Positions 24,164 through 33,887 of a stretch of 44,633 nt of DNA are shown here, piece after piece; positions within the stretch are counted from its first letter, which is position 1, and each line of letters begins with the position of its first letter. This DNA is from Lentibacillus populi (GTDB taxonomy: Bacteria; Bacillota; Bacilli; Bacillales; Amphibacillaceae). Below the pieces are notes generated by a model. That model did not search any database, had not been told where the DNA came from, and saw only the letters and a list, made by a program, of their open reading frames with translations. The translations under genes and the position numbers were made by a program. The DNA lies in contig BMJD01000035.1 of assembly GCA_014642895.1 (NCBI GenBank), positions 1 through 44,633 of the forward strand, given 5' to 3'.

Positions 24164-24685
24164 ATGCGCAGGACGAACCGGTATCGTGTTAAAGACGCCA
24201 ATTCTTTATGGCAGATTTATCAGACTGTATCATTCTGGAAGGTTATGAAAAACTTTATTGTGATCCAGATTGCCCGCTACACGCCATTTTTAGCAATGAA
24301 AAATTGGCTGTATCGGACGTTTTTACATATGGATGTTGGCAATCACACCGCTTTTGCCCTAATGGTTATGCCGGACATTATGTTTCCAGAAAAAATTACA
24401 GTGGGAACAAATAGTGTTATTGGTTATAATACCACGATATTAGCGCATGAATATTTAATCAAGGAATACAGGATTGGTGAGGTTGTCATCGGAAATGAAG
24501 TCATGATTGGTGCAAATGCTACGATATTGCCCGGTGTTACCATCGGTGATCAGGCAATCGTCTCTGCTGGGACACTTGTTCACAAAGACGTGCCTGCTGG
24601 CGCTTTCGTCGGTGGAAACCCGATGCGGTTGATTTATACGAAAGAAGAAATGGATAAACGGCAGGCCAATGAGGAAGGTTTTTAG
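24164..24685 (+). CDS. yvoF: Hexapeptide-repeat acetyltransferase (YvoF-like)
   Basis: Left-handed beta-helix acyltransferase of 173 residues. A helical N-terminal part (1-60) is followed by hexapeptide turns (ITVGTNSVIGYNTTI, VVIGNEVMIGANATILPGVTIG) with a His in LAHEYL that could serve catalysis, and the usual VGGNPMRLI end. The acyl acceptor is unknown. It lies five nt after ppaX and closes the hprK-lgt-yvoD-ppaX-yvoF unit. Confidence 0.88.
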   Translation: MRRTNRYRVKDANSLWQIYQTVSFWKVMKNFIVIQIARYTPFLAMKNWLYRTFLHMDVGNHTAFALMVMPDIMFPEKITVGTNSVIGYNTTILAHEYLIKEYRIGEVVIGNEVMIGANATILPGVTIGDQAIVSAGTLVHKDVPAGAFVGGNPMRLIYTKEEMDKRQANEEGF

Positions 24686-24750
24686 AGAAAGGCTTAGTAA
24701 ATAGTTGGACAAGACACAATCCCTGCATTCAGGAGACGAAGGTAAAATTC

Positions 24751-24779
24751 TTTCCAAATTGCCATAACTATGGTATGGT
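24751..24779 (+). promoter_or_regulatory. Weak candidate promoter of glpD
   Basis: TTTCCA, 17 bp, TATGGT. If used, transcription begins near 24787 and runs through the hairpin at 24816 before reaching glpD. Confidence 0.3.
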
Positions 24780-24815
24780 AGAAGCAAGTTAATATGCTGG
24801 ACGGAGAAATGGAGA

Positions 24816-24868
24816 AACCACAAATCACTAATGTGAAGAAATCATTAGTGCGATTTGTGGTTTTTTTA
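24816..24868 (+). terminator. Strong terminator in the glpD leader / after yvoF
   Basis: CCACAAATC...CTAATG pairs with CATTAG...GATTTGTGG, followed by seven Ts. It ends the hprK operon and, if glpD starts upstream of it, is an attenuator. The B. subtilis glpD leader has such a terminator, relieved by the RNA-binding antiterminator GlpP (established there, inferred here). Confidence 0.85.
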
Positions 24869-24970
24869 TTGGGTTCCTGTCCTGCCAAAAGAAAATTCCA
24901 CTTTCATACATGAATTTGCCAGTAGAAGGGTAATTATATCTAGAGAGTGGTTTTAGGGGAGTGATGAAAA

Positions 24971-26632
24971 GTGACGCAGTTTTCAAGCTTTAAACGCAAT
25001 GATATTTTTAACAAATTAACGGAAAAACAGCTGGATGTATTTGTAATAGGCGGGGGGATAACTGGTTCGGGTATTGCATTAGATGCTGTCACACGTGGTT
25101 TATCGACAGGTGTTATTGAAATGCAAGATTTTGCAGCCGGTACGTCAAGCCGATCGACAAAGCTTGTTCATGGTGGCCTGCGCTATTTAGCACAATTTGA
25201 GGTGAAGGTGGTTGCGGAAGTTGGGAAAGAGCGTGCAATTGTTTACGAAAATGGCCCACACGTCACGACACCGGAATGGATGATGCTGCCATTTCATAAG
25301 GGAGGTACATTCGGCCCATTTACAACGAACATCGGTTTGCGTGTGTATGACTTTCTTGCCGGGGTGAAAAAAAGTGAACGTCGTAAAATGCTAAGTCCGG
25401 AACAAGCGCTGAACAAGGAACCACTGATTAAACAAGAGGATCTAAGAGGTGCCGGTTATTATGTAGAGTATAAAACGGATGACGCTAGGTTAACGATCGA
25501 GGTCATGAAAAAGGCTGTCCAAAAAGGGGCACATGCGATAAATTATGCAAAGGCTGCCGATTTTATTTACGGGGAATCAGGAAAATTGATTGGTGTTGTT
25601 GTTCGTGACCAGCTGACAGGCGAGACGTACAATGTTTATGCCAAAAAAATTGTCAATGCTTGCGGACCTTGGGTAGATGATCTGCGCGAAATGGATGGTT
25701 CGAAAAAAGGAAAATCACTGCACTTGACCAAAGGGGTGCATCTGGTATTTCCAAAAAAACGCTTTCCCTTACAACAAGCGATATATTTTGATGCCCCAGA
25801 TGGCCGGATGATTTTTGCCATTCCGCGTGATAAGAAAACGTATGTCGGTACAACGGATACGAGTTATGACGGAAATATCGCTCATCCTACCATGACAGAA
25901 GCGGATCGTGATTATTTAATTGATGCGATTAATTACATGTTTCCATCACTTGCTATGAAAGCAACCGATGTTGAATCAAGCTGGGCGGGATTACGGCCGC
26001 TAATTGCTGAAGAAGGAAAAAGTCCAGACGAAATTTCTCGTAAAGATGAAATATTCATTTCCGATTCCGGTTTGATTTCCATGGCTGGCGGGAAGTTGAC
26101 GGGCTATCGCAAAATGGCAGAACAGGCAGTCAATACGGTTGTCAAGCAATTGAAAGAAGAGGAAGGTATTTTATATTCCAAGTCAGATACGCATGATTTA
26201 CCAATTTCGGGTGGTGAAGTCGGTGGCTCTAAAGGATTTGAGCGCTTCAAAAAGCGGAAAGCAGAGGAAGCCAAGGTACTGGGAATAGATGAAGAAATAG
26301 CATTAATGTTAATCAAGAAATACGGTGCAAATATTGATACCATTTTTGAACTTTATCAATCCAAGCAGGACGAAGCCAAAAAAGAAGCGATTGACCCGAT
26401 TGTTTTCGCACAGCTCATATATGCATTAGAGTATGAGTTAACTTATAAACCGGTTGACTTCTTCATTCGTCGTACTGGTGGATTATTTTTCGACATCAAC
26501 TGGGTACGTACTCATAAAGACAACGTAATTGCTTATATGGCAAAAGTATTGGATTGGACGGACGAACAGAAAAAAGCATACAGTAACGAACTGGATGACT
26601 TGCTTCATGAAGCAGTCCATCCTGAAAAATAA
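24971..26632 (+). CDS. glpD: Aerobic glycerol-3-phosphate dehydrogenase
   Basis: Membrane-associated FAD enzyme oxidising glycerol-3-phosphate to dihydroxyacetone phosphate and passing electrons to menaquinone. FAD-binding VIGGGITGSG (about 25-34), the conserved GTSSRSTKLVHGGLRYL block (about 57-73), VGTTDT and GGKLTGYRKMAE motifs, and a C-terminal DAO_C domain. 553 residues, aligning from recall with B. subtilis GlpD along its length. GTG start after AGGGGAGTGAT. Monocistronic: terminators on both sides. Confidence 0.95.
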   Translation: MTQFSSFKRNDIFNKLTEKQLDVFVIGGGITGSGIALDAVTRGLSTGVIEMQDFAAGTSSRSTKLVHGGLRYLAQFEVKVVAEVGKERAIVYENGPHVTTPEWMMLPFHKGGTFGPFTTNIGLRVYDFLAGVKKSERRKMLSPEQALNKEPLIKQEDLRGAGYYVEYKTDDARLTIEVMKKAVQKGAHAINYAKAADFIYGESGKLIGVVVRDQLTGETYNVYAKKIVNACGPWVDDLREMDGSKKGKSLHLTKGVHLVFPKKRFPLQQAIYFDAPDGRMIFAIPRDKKTYVGTTDTSYDGNIAHPTMTEADRDYLIDAINYMFPSLAMKATDVESSWAGLRPLIAEEGKSPDEISRKDEIFISDSGLISMAGGKLTGYRKMAEQAVNTVVKQLKEEEGILYSKSDTHDLPISGGEVGGSKGFERFKKRKAEEAKVLGIDEEIALMLIKKYGANIDTIFELYQSKQDEAKKEAIDPIVFAQLIYALEYELTYKPVDFFIRRTGGLFFDINWVRTHKDNVIAYMAKVLDWTDEQKKAYSNELDDLLHEAVHPEK

Positions 26633-26652
26633 TGTTATTTTAACAGATAAGT

Positions 26653-26726
26653 GAAATCGGCTAATTCGCCGATTTCTCCCATTCTGGCTTCTGACCTCTG
26701 ACCTCTGGTTATGGCAGAAGTTTTTT
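26653..26726 (+). terminator. Tandem terminators after glpD
   Basis: First stem GAAATCGGC / GCCGATTTC (26653-26661/26668-26676) with a weak T-tract; second CTTCTG / CAGAAG (26687-26692/26715-26720) followed by six Ts. The loop of the second contains a tandem CTGACCT repeat. Confidence 0.7.
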
Positions 26727-26764
26727 ATTTTGTTTGCAAAAGCAATCCCTTTTCTGATTAAATA

Positions 26765-26773
26765 TGATATACT
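26765..26773 (+). promoter_or_regulatory. Putative extended -10 of the TPR gene
   Basis: TGATATACT (TGn + TATACT), about 38 nt before the GTG start; no clear -35. Confidence 0.45.
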
Positions 26774-26811
26774 GTGTTCGGTATTATATAAGAAAAAACA
26801 GGGGGATAACA

Positions 26812-27813
26812 GTGCAGCATTTAGAGAATAATGTAAGAAAGAGCAAACAAAATAATGTTCTCCCTTTTATTCCTGAAGGTGACTTTTATTTCGCGAAAGG
26901 TGTCGAGGCCTTCCGCAGAAGAAAATTTGATCGTGCATTGAAATGGCTGCAGAAAGCGGTTGAGCAGGTGCCAAAAGACCCGTTATACCAGTGTCAAATG
27001 TCAATCGTATATACGGAAATTGGCGCGTACCATGAAGCAAATCAGCTGTTAACAAACGTGTTGCAATTTACCGGTGATGAATACACCGATTGTTACTATT
27101 TATTGGCAAACAACTATGCACATTTGGGCTTGTTAAATGATGCAAAAAAATATGCTGTATCATATCTTGATAAAGAACCGGAAGGCGAATTTAGTGAAGA
27201 GGCCAAAAGTTTGCTTGATTTAATTGACATAGATGAAGATGAGGATTGGGATTTAGAAGAAGAGGATGAACTCCTGATCTATCAGGAAACCGTTTTTTAT
27301 CATATGGAAAATATGGAATGGGACAAGGCGTTGCCTTTAATTGAAGAAATGATTACTTTATTTCCAGAACATACACCAGTGAATCATGACTACGCTCAGG
27401 CACTGTTCTTTAGCGGATTTCAGGAAAAGGCGATCCAGCTAGAACTTGATTTGCTGAGGGATGAGCCGAATTCGTTGGTTAGTCATGCGAATCTAGCCAT
27501 TTTTTATAATGAGATGGAGCAAAAAGCAGAACGTGAAAAATATCTTCAGGCACTGCAAAATGTATATCCGATTCAAGAACAGCAAAAGCTGCGGATAGCG
27601 GTAACATTGGCCAGAACAGGGAATTTTCAGGAAGCAAATAAACGTTTTCGTGCACTTCTCAAAGGTATCGTCAAAAATCATCCGTCATATTATCGCTGGT
27701 ATAGTGTTTCCCTGTATCAGGCAGGCGCCCTGTCAAGTGCGTTAGCCTTATGGAAAGAGGGCTGCGGGAGACATCCAAAGCTTGCAAAGGAAGAAGGGCT
27801 TTGGAAGCATTAA
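26812..27813 (+). CDS. Tetratricopeptide-repeat protein
   Basis: Soluble protein of 333 residues built from helix pairs of TPR type; clear units around residues 25-58 (AFRRRKFDRALKWLQKAVEQ), 60-95 and 195-235. An acidic linker (DIDEDEDWDLEEEDE, about 145-160) splits it into two TPR blocks. No signal peptide. Probably a protein-protein interaction scaffold; the partner is not evident. B. subtilis has a TPR gene (yvcD) in the corresponding neighbourhood of trxB. GGGGGA before the GTG at 26812; the longer frame from 26764 runs into the promoter. Confidence 0.85.
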   Translation: MQHLENNVRKSKQNNVLPFIPEGDFYFAKGVEAFRRRKFDRALKWLQKAVEQVPKDPLYQCQMSIVYTEIGAYHEANQLLTNVLQFTGDEYTDCYYLLANNYAHLGLLNDAKKYAVSYLDKEPEGEFSEEAKSLLDLIDIDEDEDWDLEEEDELLIYQETVFYHMENMEWDKALPLIEEMITLFPEHTPVNHDYAQALFFSGFQEKAIQLELDLLRDEPNSLVSHANLAIFYNEMEQKAEREKYLQALQNVYPIQEQQKLRIAVTLARTGNFQEANKRFRALLKGIVKNHPSYYRWYSVSLYQAGALSSALALWKEGCGRHPKLAKEEGLWKH

Positions 27814-27878
27814 CTTGAGCAGAATAATAGACGAAAGTAACCGATTCTTATACCATTAGGTTGGCTTAATAAAAATAG

Positions 27879-28850
<972 letters not shown>

Positions 28851-28911
28851 AAAAATATTGGAAGTAATTGCATTTTAACGCTGTTGTAACACGCTCGAAA
28901 CATTTTTGGGG

Positions 28912-28917
28912 TACAAT
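28912..28917 (+). promoter_or_regulatory. Orphan -10-like box between trxB and yvcI
   Basis: TACAAT preceded by GGGG; a TTGTAA lies 22 bp upstream (too far for a canonical -35), within GTTGTAAC, which resembles half of a WalR site. A start near 28924 would give an RNA of roughly 70 nt ending at the hairpin at 28963. Confidence 0.3.
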
Positions 28918-28961
28918 ATAAATAACTAATTGACCCCCTTTTAATAGATAAATTAGTTTTT

Positions 28962-28991
28962 GCACAGGCGCTTGCCGCCTGTGTATTTTTT
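28962..28991 (+). terminator. Rho-independent terminator after trxB
   Basis: CACAGGCG / CGCCTGTG stem with a five-base loop, then TATTTTTTT. Confidence 0.88.
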
Positions 28992-29041
28992 TGCTTAAGG
29001 GGTTTGTTCGATTTTGTCGATCAGTTCTGCCGATCAATTTC

Positions 29042-29071
29042 TTGTTGCTTACGAAAGGTTTCTTGTATAAT
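29042..29071 (+). promoter_or_regulatory. Promoter of the yvcI-rapZ-yvcK-whiA operon
   Basis: TTGTTG, 18 bp, TATAAT, with a T-rich upstream region. Start predicted near 29078, leader of about 120 nt. Confidence 0.6.
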
Positions 29072-29199
29072 AGTAATAACGGTTTTACGTTCAAAAATCA
29101 CCTTATTGTAAGCAGTAAATGACAATATTGCTTGCTAATCTGGAATTTTTCAACGTACATTGTAAAATGATTTCCTCTGCAGAAAGAGGTGTAATGTAT

Positions 29200-29691
29200 A
29201 TGCAACGAGTTACAAACTGCATATTAATAAATAATGACCATGTATTAGTCTTAAAAAAACCGAGACGCGGCTGGTATGCGATTCCTGGCGGGAAGATGGA
29301 ACAAGGTGAATCCATTAAAGAATCCGTAACAAGGGAATATAACGAAGAAACAGCGTTAACCTTAATGGATCCGCAATTAGCCGGTGTATTTACATTTAAT
29401 ATCTTTGAACAGGAGACATTTATTCAGGAATGGATGATGTTTACCTTTATTTGCCGCCAGTATACTGGTGAATTAACGAAGCATTGTAAAGAGGGGGAGC
29501 TTGAATGGGTTCCTGTTAATCGTGTTTGTATGCTGCCAATGGCGGAAGGTGATCGCTTGATATTTAAACATGTGCTTCAATCAAATGACATGTTATATGG
29601 TTCATTCCATTACACGACAGAGTACGAGCTGCTTGATATGCGGCTGGATCCGTTCGTTTCCGTCACATCATATGAGGGGGATGCACAGTGA
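29200..29691 (+). CDS. yvcI: Nudix hydrolase (YvcI-like)
   Basis: Nudix-family hydrolase of 163 residues. The Nudix box is [22 protein letters not shown] (about 37-58); its final Gly is replaced by Ala (EETAL instead of EETGx), while all Glu residues for metal binding remain. Family members hydrolyse nucleoside polyphosphates; the substrate is not known here. GAGGTG lies eight bases before ATG 29200; ATG 29194 is also possible, with spacing of only two. It overlaps rapZ by four bases. Confidence 0.88.
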   Translation: MQRVTNCILINNDHVLVLKKPRRGWYAIPGGKMEQGESIKESVTREYNEETALTLMDPQLAGVFTFNIFEQETFIQEWMMFTFICRQYTGELTKHCKEGELEWVPVNRVCMLPMAEGDRLIFKHVLQSNDMLYGSFHYTTEYELLDMRLDPFVSVTSYEGDAQ

Positions 29692-30578
29692 GCAATACCG
29701 AACAAGAAACAAAATTGGTCATCATTACCGGAATGTCCGGTGCGGGAAAAACAGTTGTCGTACAGAGCTTTGAAGATTTAGGGTATTATTGTGTAGATAA
29801 CTTGCCCCCAGCCCTTTTACCGAAGTTTTTGGAATTAATGCGGGATGCAACAAATAATATTCAGCGCGTTGCTTTAGTCATGGATCTGCGCGGCCGTGAA
29901 TTCTTTGATTCATTGTTTGAAGCCCTCGATATTTTAGGGGAAGAAGATTGGCTTGAAGAACATATTATTTTTCTTGATGCAAAAGACGAAGAACTTGTTA
30001 CAAGGTATAAGGAAACACGGCGTTCCCACCCGCTTGCTGTCGGAGGACTTCCGCTCAATGGTATTAAACAGGAACGAAAGATTTTGGATGAGTTAAGGGG
30101 AAGAGCTCAGCGCGTTATTGATACAACGAATTTAAAGCCACGGGAGTTACGTGAAAAAATTCTCAAGGCATACACAGAGGAGAAACAGGAAATATTCTCT
30201 GTTCATATGGTTTCATTTGGTTTTAAATATGGTGTGCCAATTGATGCGGATCTCATGTTTGATGTCCGATTTTTGCCAAATCCGCATTATGTTTCCCACT
30301 TACAGCCATTAACTGGGCTGAATCAGGAAGTTTCGTCATATGTATTTAAATGGTCGGAAACAAGAAAGTTTATTGAAAAAGTACTTGATTTACTGCAATT
30401 TATGCTGCCGCAATACAAAAAAGAAGGCAAGTCACAGCTTGTTGTGGCGATCGGCTGTACGGGCGGTCAGCATCGGTCTGTCGCTTTGGCCGAACACTTT
30501 GCAAAGCAATTATCATCCGGCTATATTACGCACATTACGCACCGGGATATCGATAAACGTAAGGGGCATCACGTATGA
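29688..30578 (+). CDS. rapZ: RNase adapter / nucleotide-binding protein RapZ (YvcJ)
   Basis: P-loop protein of 296 residues. Walker A GMSGAGKT (about 15-22), the conserved [14 protein letters not shown] block next to it, and the C-terminal [14 protein letters not shown] motif diagnostic of RapZ. In E. coli it guides RNase E to the small RNA GlmZ to control amino-sugar synthesis; the B. subtilis homologue YvcJ binds nucleotides and affects competence. GTG start after GAGGGGG. Four-base overlaps on both sides (yvcI and yvcK). Confidence 0.95.
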   Translation: MSNTEQETKLVIITGMSGAGKTVVVQSFEDLGYYCVDNLPPALLPKFLELMRDATNNIQRVALVMDLRGREFFDSLFEALDILGEEDWLEEHIIFLDAKDEELVTRYKETRRSHPLAVGGLPLNGIKQERKILDELRGRAQRVIDTTNLKPRELREKILKAYTEEKQEIFSVHMVSFGFKYGVPIDADLMFDVRFLPNPHYVSHLQPLTGLNQEVSSYVFKWSETRKFIEKVLDLLQFMLPQYKKEGKSQLVVAIGCTGGQHRSVALAEHFAKQLSSGYITHITHRDIDKRKGHHV

Positions 30579-31531
30579 GCAGCAAAAAACAGCCAAATGT
30601 TGTCGTAATCGGTGGTGGAACCGGAATGCCGGTTCTTTTGCGCGGGTTGAAGGATTTGCCGATTCATCTTACCGCACTTGTGACGGTCGCAGATGATGGA
30701 GGAAGTACGGGAAGATTGCGTTCTGAAATGGCGATTCCCGCACCAGGAGATATCCGTAATGTAATTGCTGCTTTATCTGATGCTGAGCCAATGCTGCTTG
30801 ATTTATTTCAGCATCGCTTTGCCAATGGAAACGGGTTATCCGGTCATTCGATGGGGAACCTGTTACTCGCGGCGATGACTTCTATAACCGGGGATTTTTA
30901 TACCGGTATTAAAGAAATCTGCCGGGTACTTAATGTAAAGGGAAAAATCTATCCGATATCAAATGAAAATATGTCACTGCATGCGAAAATGACGGATGGC
31001 TCTATTGTGTCTGGAGAATCCTCCATTACGCTTGCAAATAAAAAGATTGAGCGGGTATTTTTAAAACCGCAGCCTGTTAAACCATTACCTAATGCGGTTA
31101 AGGCAATTGAGCAGGCGGATTTAATCGTGATTTCACCTGGAAGCTTGTACACGAGTATTATGCCGAATCTGATTATCCCGCAAATTGATGTGGCGATCCA
31201 GGAAGCAGAAGCTAAGGTCGTCTATGTTTGCAATGTCATGACGCAAGCAGGAGAGACTACTGGATTTACCGCCAGTGATCATGTAAAAGCCATCCATGAT
31301 CATATTGGAGAGGGATGTGTGGACGCCATTATTGTCCACAATGAACCGATCAAAAAGTCTGTCCGCAGTATTTATGCAGAGGAGAATGCCGATCCTGTCA
31401 TCTATGATACGGATCAATTGCTTGCCATGAACCTGCAAATTATTGAAGGGGATATTATCAATCATTCACAAGTAACCCTCAGGCATGATACACATAAAAT
31501 TGCAAAACTGCTTTATTCGATTATTGATTGA
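30575..31531 (+). CDS. yvcK: YvcK/CofD-like protein (gluconeogenesis and envelope factor)
   Basis: A 318-residue CofD-family protein, [14 protein letters not shown] near the N-terminus and [13 protein letters not shown] following. YvcK binds UDP-sugars and is needed for growth on gluconeogenic carbon sources and for proper placement of PBP1 in B. subtilis (established). The ATG overlaps the rapZ stop (ATGA). Confidence 0.95.
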   Translation: MSSKKQPNVVVIGGGTGMPVLLRGLKDLPIHLTALVTVADDGGSTGRLRSEMAIPAPGDIRNVIAALSDAEPMLLDLFQHRFANGNGLSGHSMGNLLLAAMTSITGDFYTGIKEICRVLNVKGKIYPISNENMSLHAKMTDGSIVSGESSITLANKKIERVFLKPQPVKPLPNAVKAIEQADLIVISPGSLYTSIMPNLIIPQIDVAIQEAEAKVVYVCNVMTQAGETTGFTASDHVKAIHDHIGEGCVDAIIVHNEPIKKSVRSIYAEENADPVIYDTDQLLAMNLQIIEGDIINHSQVTLRHDTHKIAKLLYSIID

Positions 31532-31564
31532 TAAGCAGCACTTTTAGGGCAGGGAGGTGTTAAG

Positions 31565-32515
31565 GTGTCCTTTGCATCAGAGATAAAAAAAGAATTAACG
31601 TCGATTGAGGTGGATGAATGCTGTAAAACAGCTGAACTCGCCGCATTAATTCGCATGAACGGTGCCATCTCACTGTCGAAACAGGTTTATATGCTTGATG
31701 TACAGACGGAAAATGCCGCAATTGCCCGTCGTATTTATACATTAATTAAATCCTCCTATTCGCTGCCTGTTGAACTGCTTGTCAGGAAAAAAATGAAACT
31801 GAAAAAGAATAATGTTTACATTGTCAGGTTGAAAGCGAATGTCCGTGAACTATTGGCGGATCTTGACATCCTAATAGAACCTTATACTTTTGTTCGGACA
31901 ATTTCCGACCAGTTTACAGAAAAAATATGTTGTAAGCGAGCATATTTACGTGGTGCTTTTTTAGCAGGAGGTTCGGTTAATAATCCGGAAACATCTTCCT
32001 ATCATCTGGAAATTTTTAATTTTTATCAGGAGCATAACGATGCATTGTGTGATCTGTTAAACAGCTTTCATCTTAAAGCCCGTAAACTGAAACGAAAAAA
32101 AGGCTATATTACGTATATTAAAGAAGCAGAGAAGATTACCGAGTTTTTAAATTTAATCGGTGCCCATAATGCCTTATTCAAGTTTGAGGATGTCCGGATT
32201 GTGCGCGATATGCGTAATTCTGTCAATCGATTGGTAAATTGTGAGACAGCTAATTTAAATAAAACAATTGGTGCTGCATTTCGGCAAATTGAAAATATTA
32301 AGCTTATCGAGGAGACAGTTGGATTGGATGTACTACCGGAAAAACTTCGGGAAATCGCCGTTTTACGTGTTCAACACCAGGATGTTTCCTTAAAGGAATT
32401 GGGAGAGCTCGTAACAACCGGAAAAATTTCCAAGTCCGGTGTCAATCATCGCTTAAAAAAGATTGATCAGTATGCGGAGCAGATTCGTCGTGGCGGAAAA
32501 TTTGCCGAAAGTTGA
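31565..32515 (+). CDS. whiA: DNA-binding protein WhiA
   Basis: A 316-residue protein: an N-terminal degenerate LAGLIDADG homing-endonuclease fold with the [14 protein letters not shown] block (about 127-140), and a C-terminal helix-turn-helix ([26 protein letters not shown], about 272-298). In actinobacteria a sporulation regulator; in B. subtilis it influences division and chromosome segregation (established). GTG start after GGGAGGTG. Last gene of the yvcI operon. Confidence 0.95.
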   Translation: MSFASEIKKELTSIEVDECCKTAELAALIRMNGAISLSKQVYMLDVQTENAAIARRIYTLIKSSYSLPVELLVRKKMKLKKNNVYIVRLKANVRELLADLDILIEPYTFVRTISDQFTEKICCKRAYLRGAFLAGGSVNNPETSSYHLEIFNFYQEHNDALCDLLNSFHLKARKLKRKKGYITYIKEAEKITEFLNLIGAHNALFKFEDVRIVRDMRNSVNRLVNCETANLNKTIGAAFRQIENIKLIEETVGLDVLPEKLREIAVLRVQHQDVSLKELGELVTTGKISKSGVNHRLKKIDQYAEQIRRGGKFAES

Positions 32516-32522
32516 GCAAACA

Positions 32523-32551
32523 TTCATTTTGGATACATTCCATGGTATACT
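32523..32551 (+). promoter_or_regulatory. Putative promoter of crh
   Basis: TTCATT, 17 bp, TATACT with an extended TGG before the -10 (TGGTATACT). It begins just eight nt after the whiA stop and gives crh a leader of about 160 nt. Confidence 0.55.
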
Positions 32552-32643
32552 AGTTGAAAATTTAGTTGTCCGTCGTGCTTACAGGTTGAGCAGAACCGAT
32601 TCTTTAAGCGGACACATGGATGAAGGTTTCCTTTTTTTATAAA

Positions 32644-32673
32644 CTCTCCTTCTTTTAAAGGAGGAGGGTTTTT
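32644..32673 (+). terminator. Terminator/attenuator in the crh leader
   Basis: CTCTCCTT pairs with AAGGAGGAG-type sequence (about seven pairs), followed by TTTTT. GAAGG at 32622-32626 could instead pair with CCTTC (32648-32652), a possible antiterminator. A further TGTCCG / CGGACA helix (32567-32572/32609-32614) lies upstream. Confidence 0.5.
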
Positions 32674-32683
32674 GTAAGGATAA

Positions 32684-32697
32684 TGATAGCGTTTACA
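32684..32697. promoter_or_regulatory. CcpA cre site before crh
   Basis: TGATAGCGTTTACA fits the cre consensus TGWNANCGNTNWCA at every fixed position. It lies about 130 bp downstream of the predicted promoter and 20 bp before the crh start, a roadblock-type position. Confidence 0.75.
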
Positions 32698-32717
32698 AAA
32701 CAGGGAGGATGATGAGA

Positions 32718-32978
32718 TTGGTTGAAAGGTCTGTGACGGTGGGGCTTGAGACAGGATTGCAGGCAAGACCGGCGGCTCTATTTGTACAAGAGGCAAATCG
32801 TTATGGCTCGCATTTGTTTTTGGAAAAAGGTGGGAAGCGGATTAATGCAAAAAGTATTATGGGATTAATGAGCTTAGCCGTTGGAACTGGAGAAACCATT
32901 ACGTTAATTGCTGAGGGTGCTGATGAGGAGGTTGCCATTAATCATTTGGTTTCTTTTGTAACAGCAACAAAGGTCTGA
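32718..32978 (+). CDS. crh: Catabolite repression HPr-like protein Crh
   Basis: HPr paralogue of 86 residues. Gln15 replaces the PTS-active histidine of HPr (TGLQARPAA), so it cannot move phosphate in sugar transport, while Ser46 (AKSIMGLMSLA) is kept for phosphorylation by HprK. P-Ser-Crh is a corepressor for CcpA. With GGGAGG at 32703-32708, the TTG at 32718 is the best start and aligns with the B. subtilis protein; the ATGs at 32709 and 32712 are too close. The upstream cre site suggests control by its own partner CcpA. Confidence 0.94.
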   Translation: MVERSVTVGLETGLQARPAALFVQEANRYGSHLFLEKGGKRINAKSIMGLMSLAVGTGETITLIAEGADEEVAINHLVSFVTATKV

Positions 32979-33052
32979 CAAGAGTCCAATGAAGTAGACA
33001 ATCAATGGAACCTGGTATTGTATTACCGATAGTTTCTATCCAAGTAACAGAA

Positions 33053-33083
33053 AATCCCCTGACCACTAGCAGTTCAGGGGATT
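33053..33083 (-). terminator. Terminator between convergent crh and clpP
   Basis: AATCCCCTGA / TCAGGGGATT, a ten-pair stem six bases past the clpP stop; it may serve both strands. Confidence 0.82.
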
Positions 33084-33089
33084 AATCTA

Positions 33090-33680
33090 TTATTTATCCG
33101 TTTTTTTCTCCATAACCTTATCAATTAAACCGTATTCTTTGGCTCTAGCTGCGGTCATGAAATTATCGCGTTCGGTATCACGTTGAATTACTTCCAGCGG
33201 CTGGCCGCTTCGTTCAGCAAGGATTTGGTTGATTTTTTCCCGCATTTCAAGAATACGTCTTGTGTGAATCTCAATATCTGTTGCTTGCCCTTGTGTACCG
33301 CCAAGTGGCTGATGGATCATGACCTCACTATTTGGTAACGCATAGCGCTTGCCAATTTCGCCGGCTGTTAATAAGAAGGCACCCATTGATGCAGCCATTC
33401 CGGTACAAATAGTTGATACGTCAGGCTTAATGAATTGCATGGTATCGTAAATAGCCATTCCAGCTGTGATTGAGCCACCTGGTGAGTTAATATAAATCGA
33501 GATGTCTTTATCGGGATCCTCTGCTTCAAGGAAAAGCAATTGGGCAACGATCGAATTTGCCACATTATCATCGATAGCACTGCCTAACATGATAATGCGG
33601 TCTTTAAGTAAGCGCGAGTAAATATCATATGCACGTTCTCCGCGGTTAGTTTGTTCAATAACTGTTGGTATTAAATTCAT
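33090..33680 (-). CDS. clpP: ATP-dependent Clp protease proteolytic subunit
   Basis: Self-compartmentalised serine protease, a tetradecamer that works with ClpX, ClpC or ClpE. 196 residues. Catalytic Ser98 in [11 protein letters not shown], His123 in MIHQPLGG, Asp172 in the RDTERDNF region; the Q/E-S strand and the N-terminal [11 protein letters not shown] axial loop start are typical. AAGGAGG before the ATG. Expression is expected to be heat- and stress-induced through the CtsR operator upstream. Confidence 0.97.
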   Translation of the reverse strand: MNLIPTVIEQTNRGERAYDIYSRLLKDRIIMLGSAIDDNVANSIVAQLLFLEAEDPDKDISIYINSPGGSITAGMAIYDTMQFIKPDVSTICTGMAASMGAFLLTAGEIGKRYALPNSEVMIHQPLGGTQGQATDIEIHTRRILEMREKINQILAERSGQPLEVIQRDTERDNFMTAARAKEYGLIDKVMEKKTDK

Positions 33681-33732
33681 GTGTAAATCCTCCTTGATTC
33701 ATTCAAATTAATCCATTGGTTTGGATAGTTTT

Positions 33733-33762
33733 ATCATAACCTAATAGGTCAAAAAAGGTCAA
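33733..33762 (-). promoter_or_regulatory. Sigma-A promoter of clpP
   Basis: Reading leftwards: TTGACC (33757-33762), 18-bp spacer, TATGAT (33733-33738). The -35 is part of the CtsR operator. Confidence 0.7.
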
Positions 33763-33763
33763 A
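33747..33763. promoter_or_regulatory. CtsR operator of clpP
   Basis: GGTCAAA-AAA-GGTCAAA, an exact tandem heptad of the CtsR consensus (RGTCAAANNNRGTCAAA). It covers the clpP -35 box, so CtsR would repress clpP at normal temperature. Confidence 0.9.
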
Positions 33764-33864
33764 CAAAAACGATCGACAAAAAAAGTGGCATTGGCGTTCT
33801 ATGTATAGTTTGTACAATTGCCCGACATGACCGAAAGAATACACTTTCCATCATACCCTCTTTT

Positions 33865-33887
33865 ATGGAATATAAACTATATTCCAT
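33865..33887. other. Perfect hairpin at the end of the response regulator gene
   Basis: ATGGAATATA / TATATTCCAT, ten pairs around a three-base loop, reaching the stop codon of the leftward regulator gene. No T-run on either side, so any terminator role is uncertain. Confidence 0.45.
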
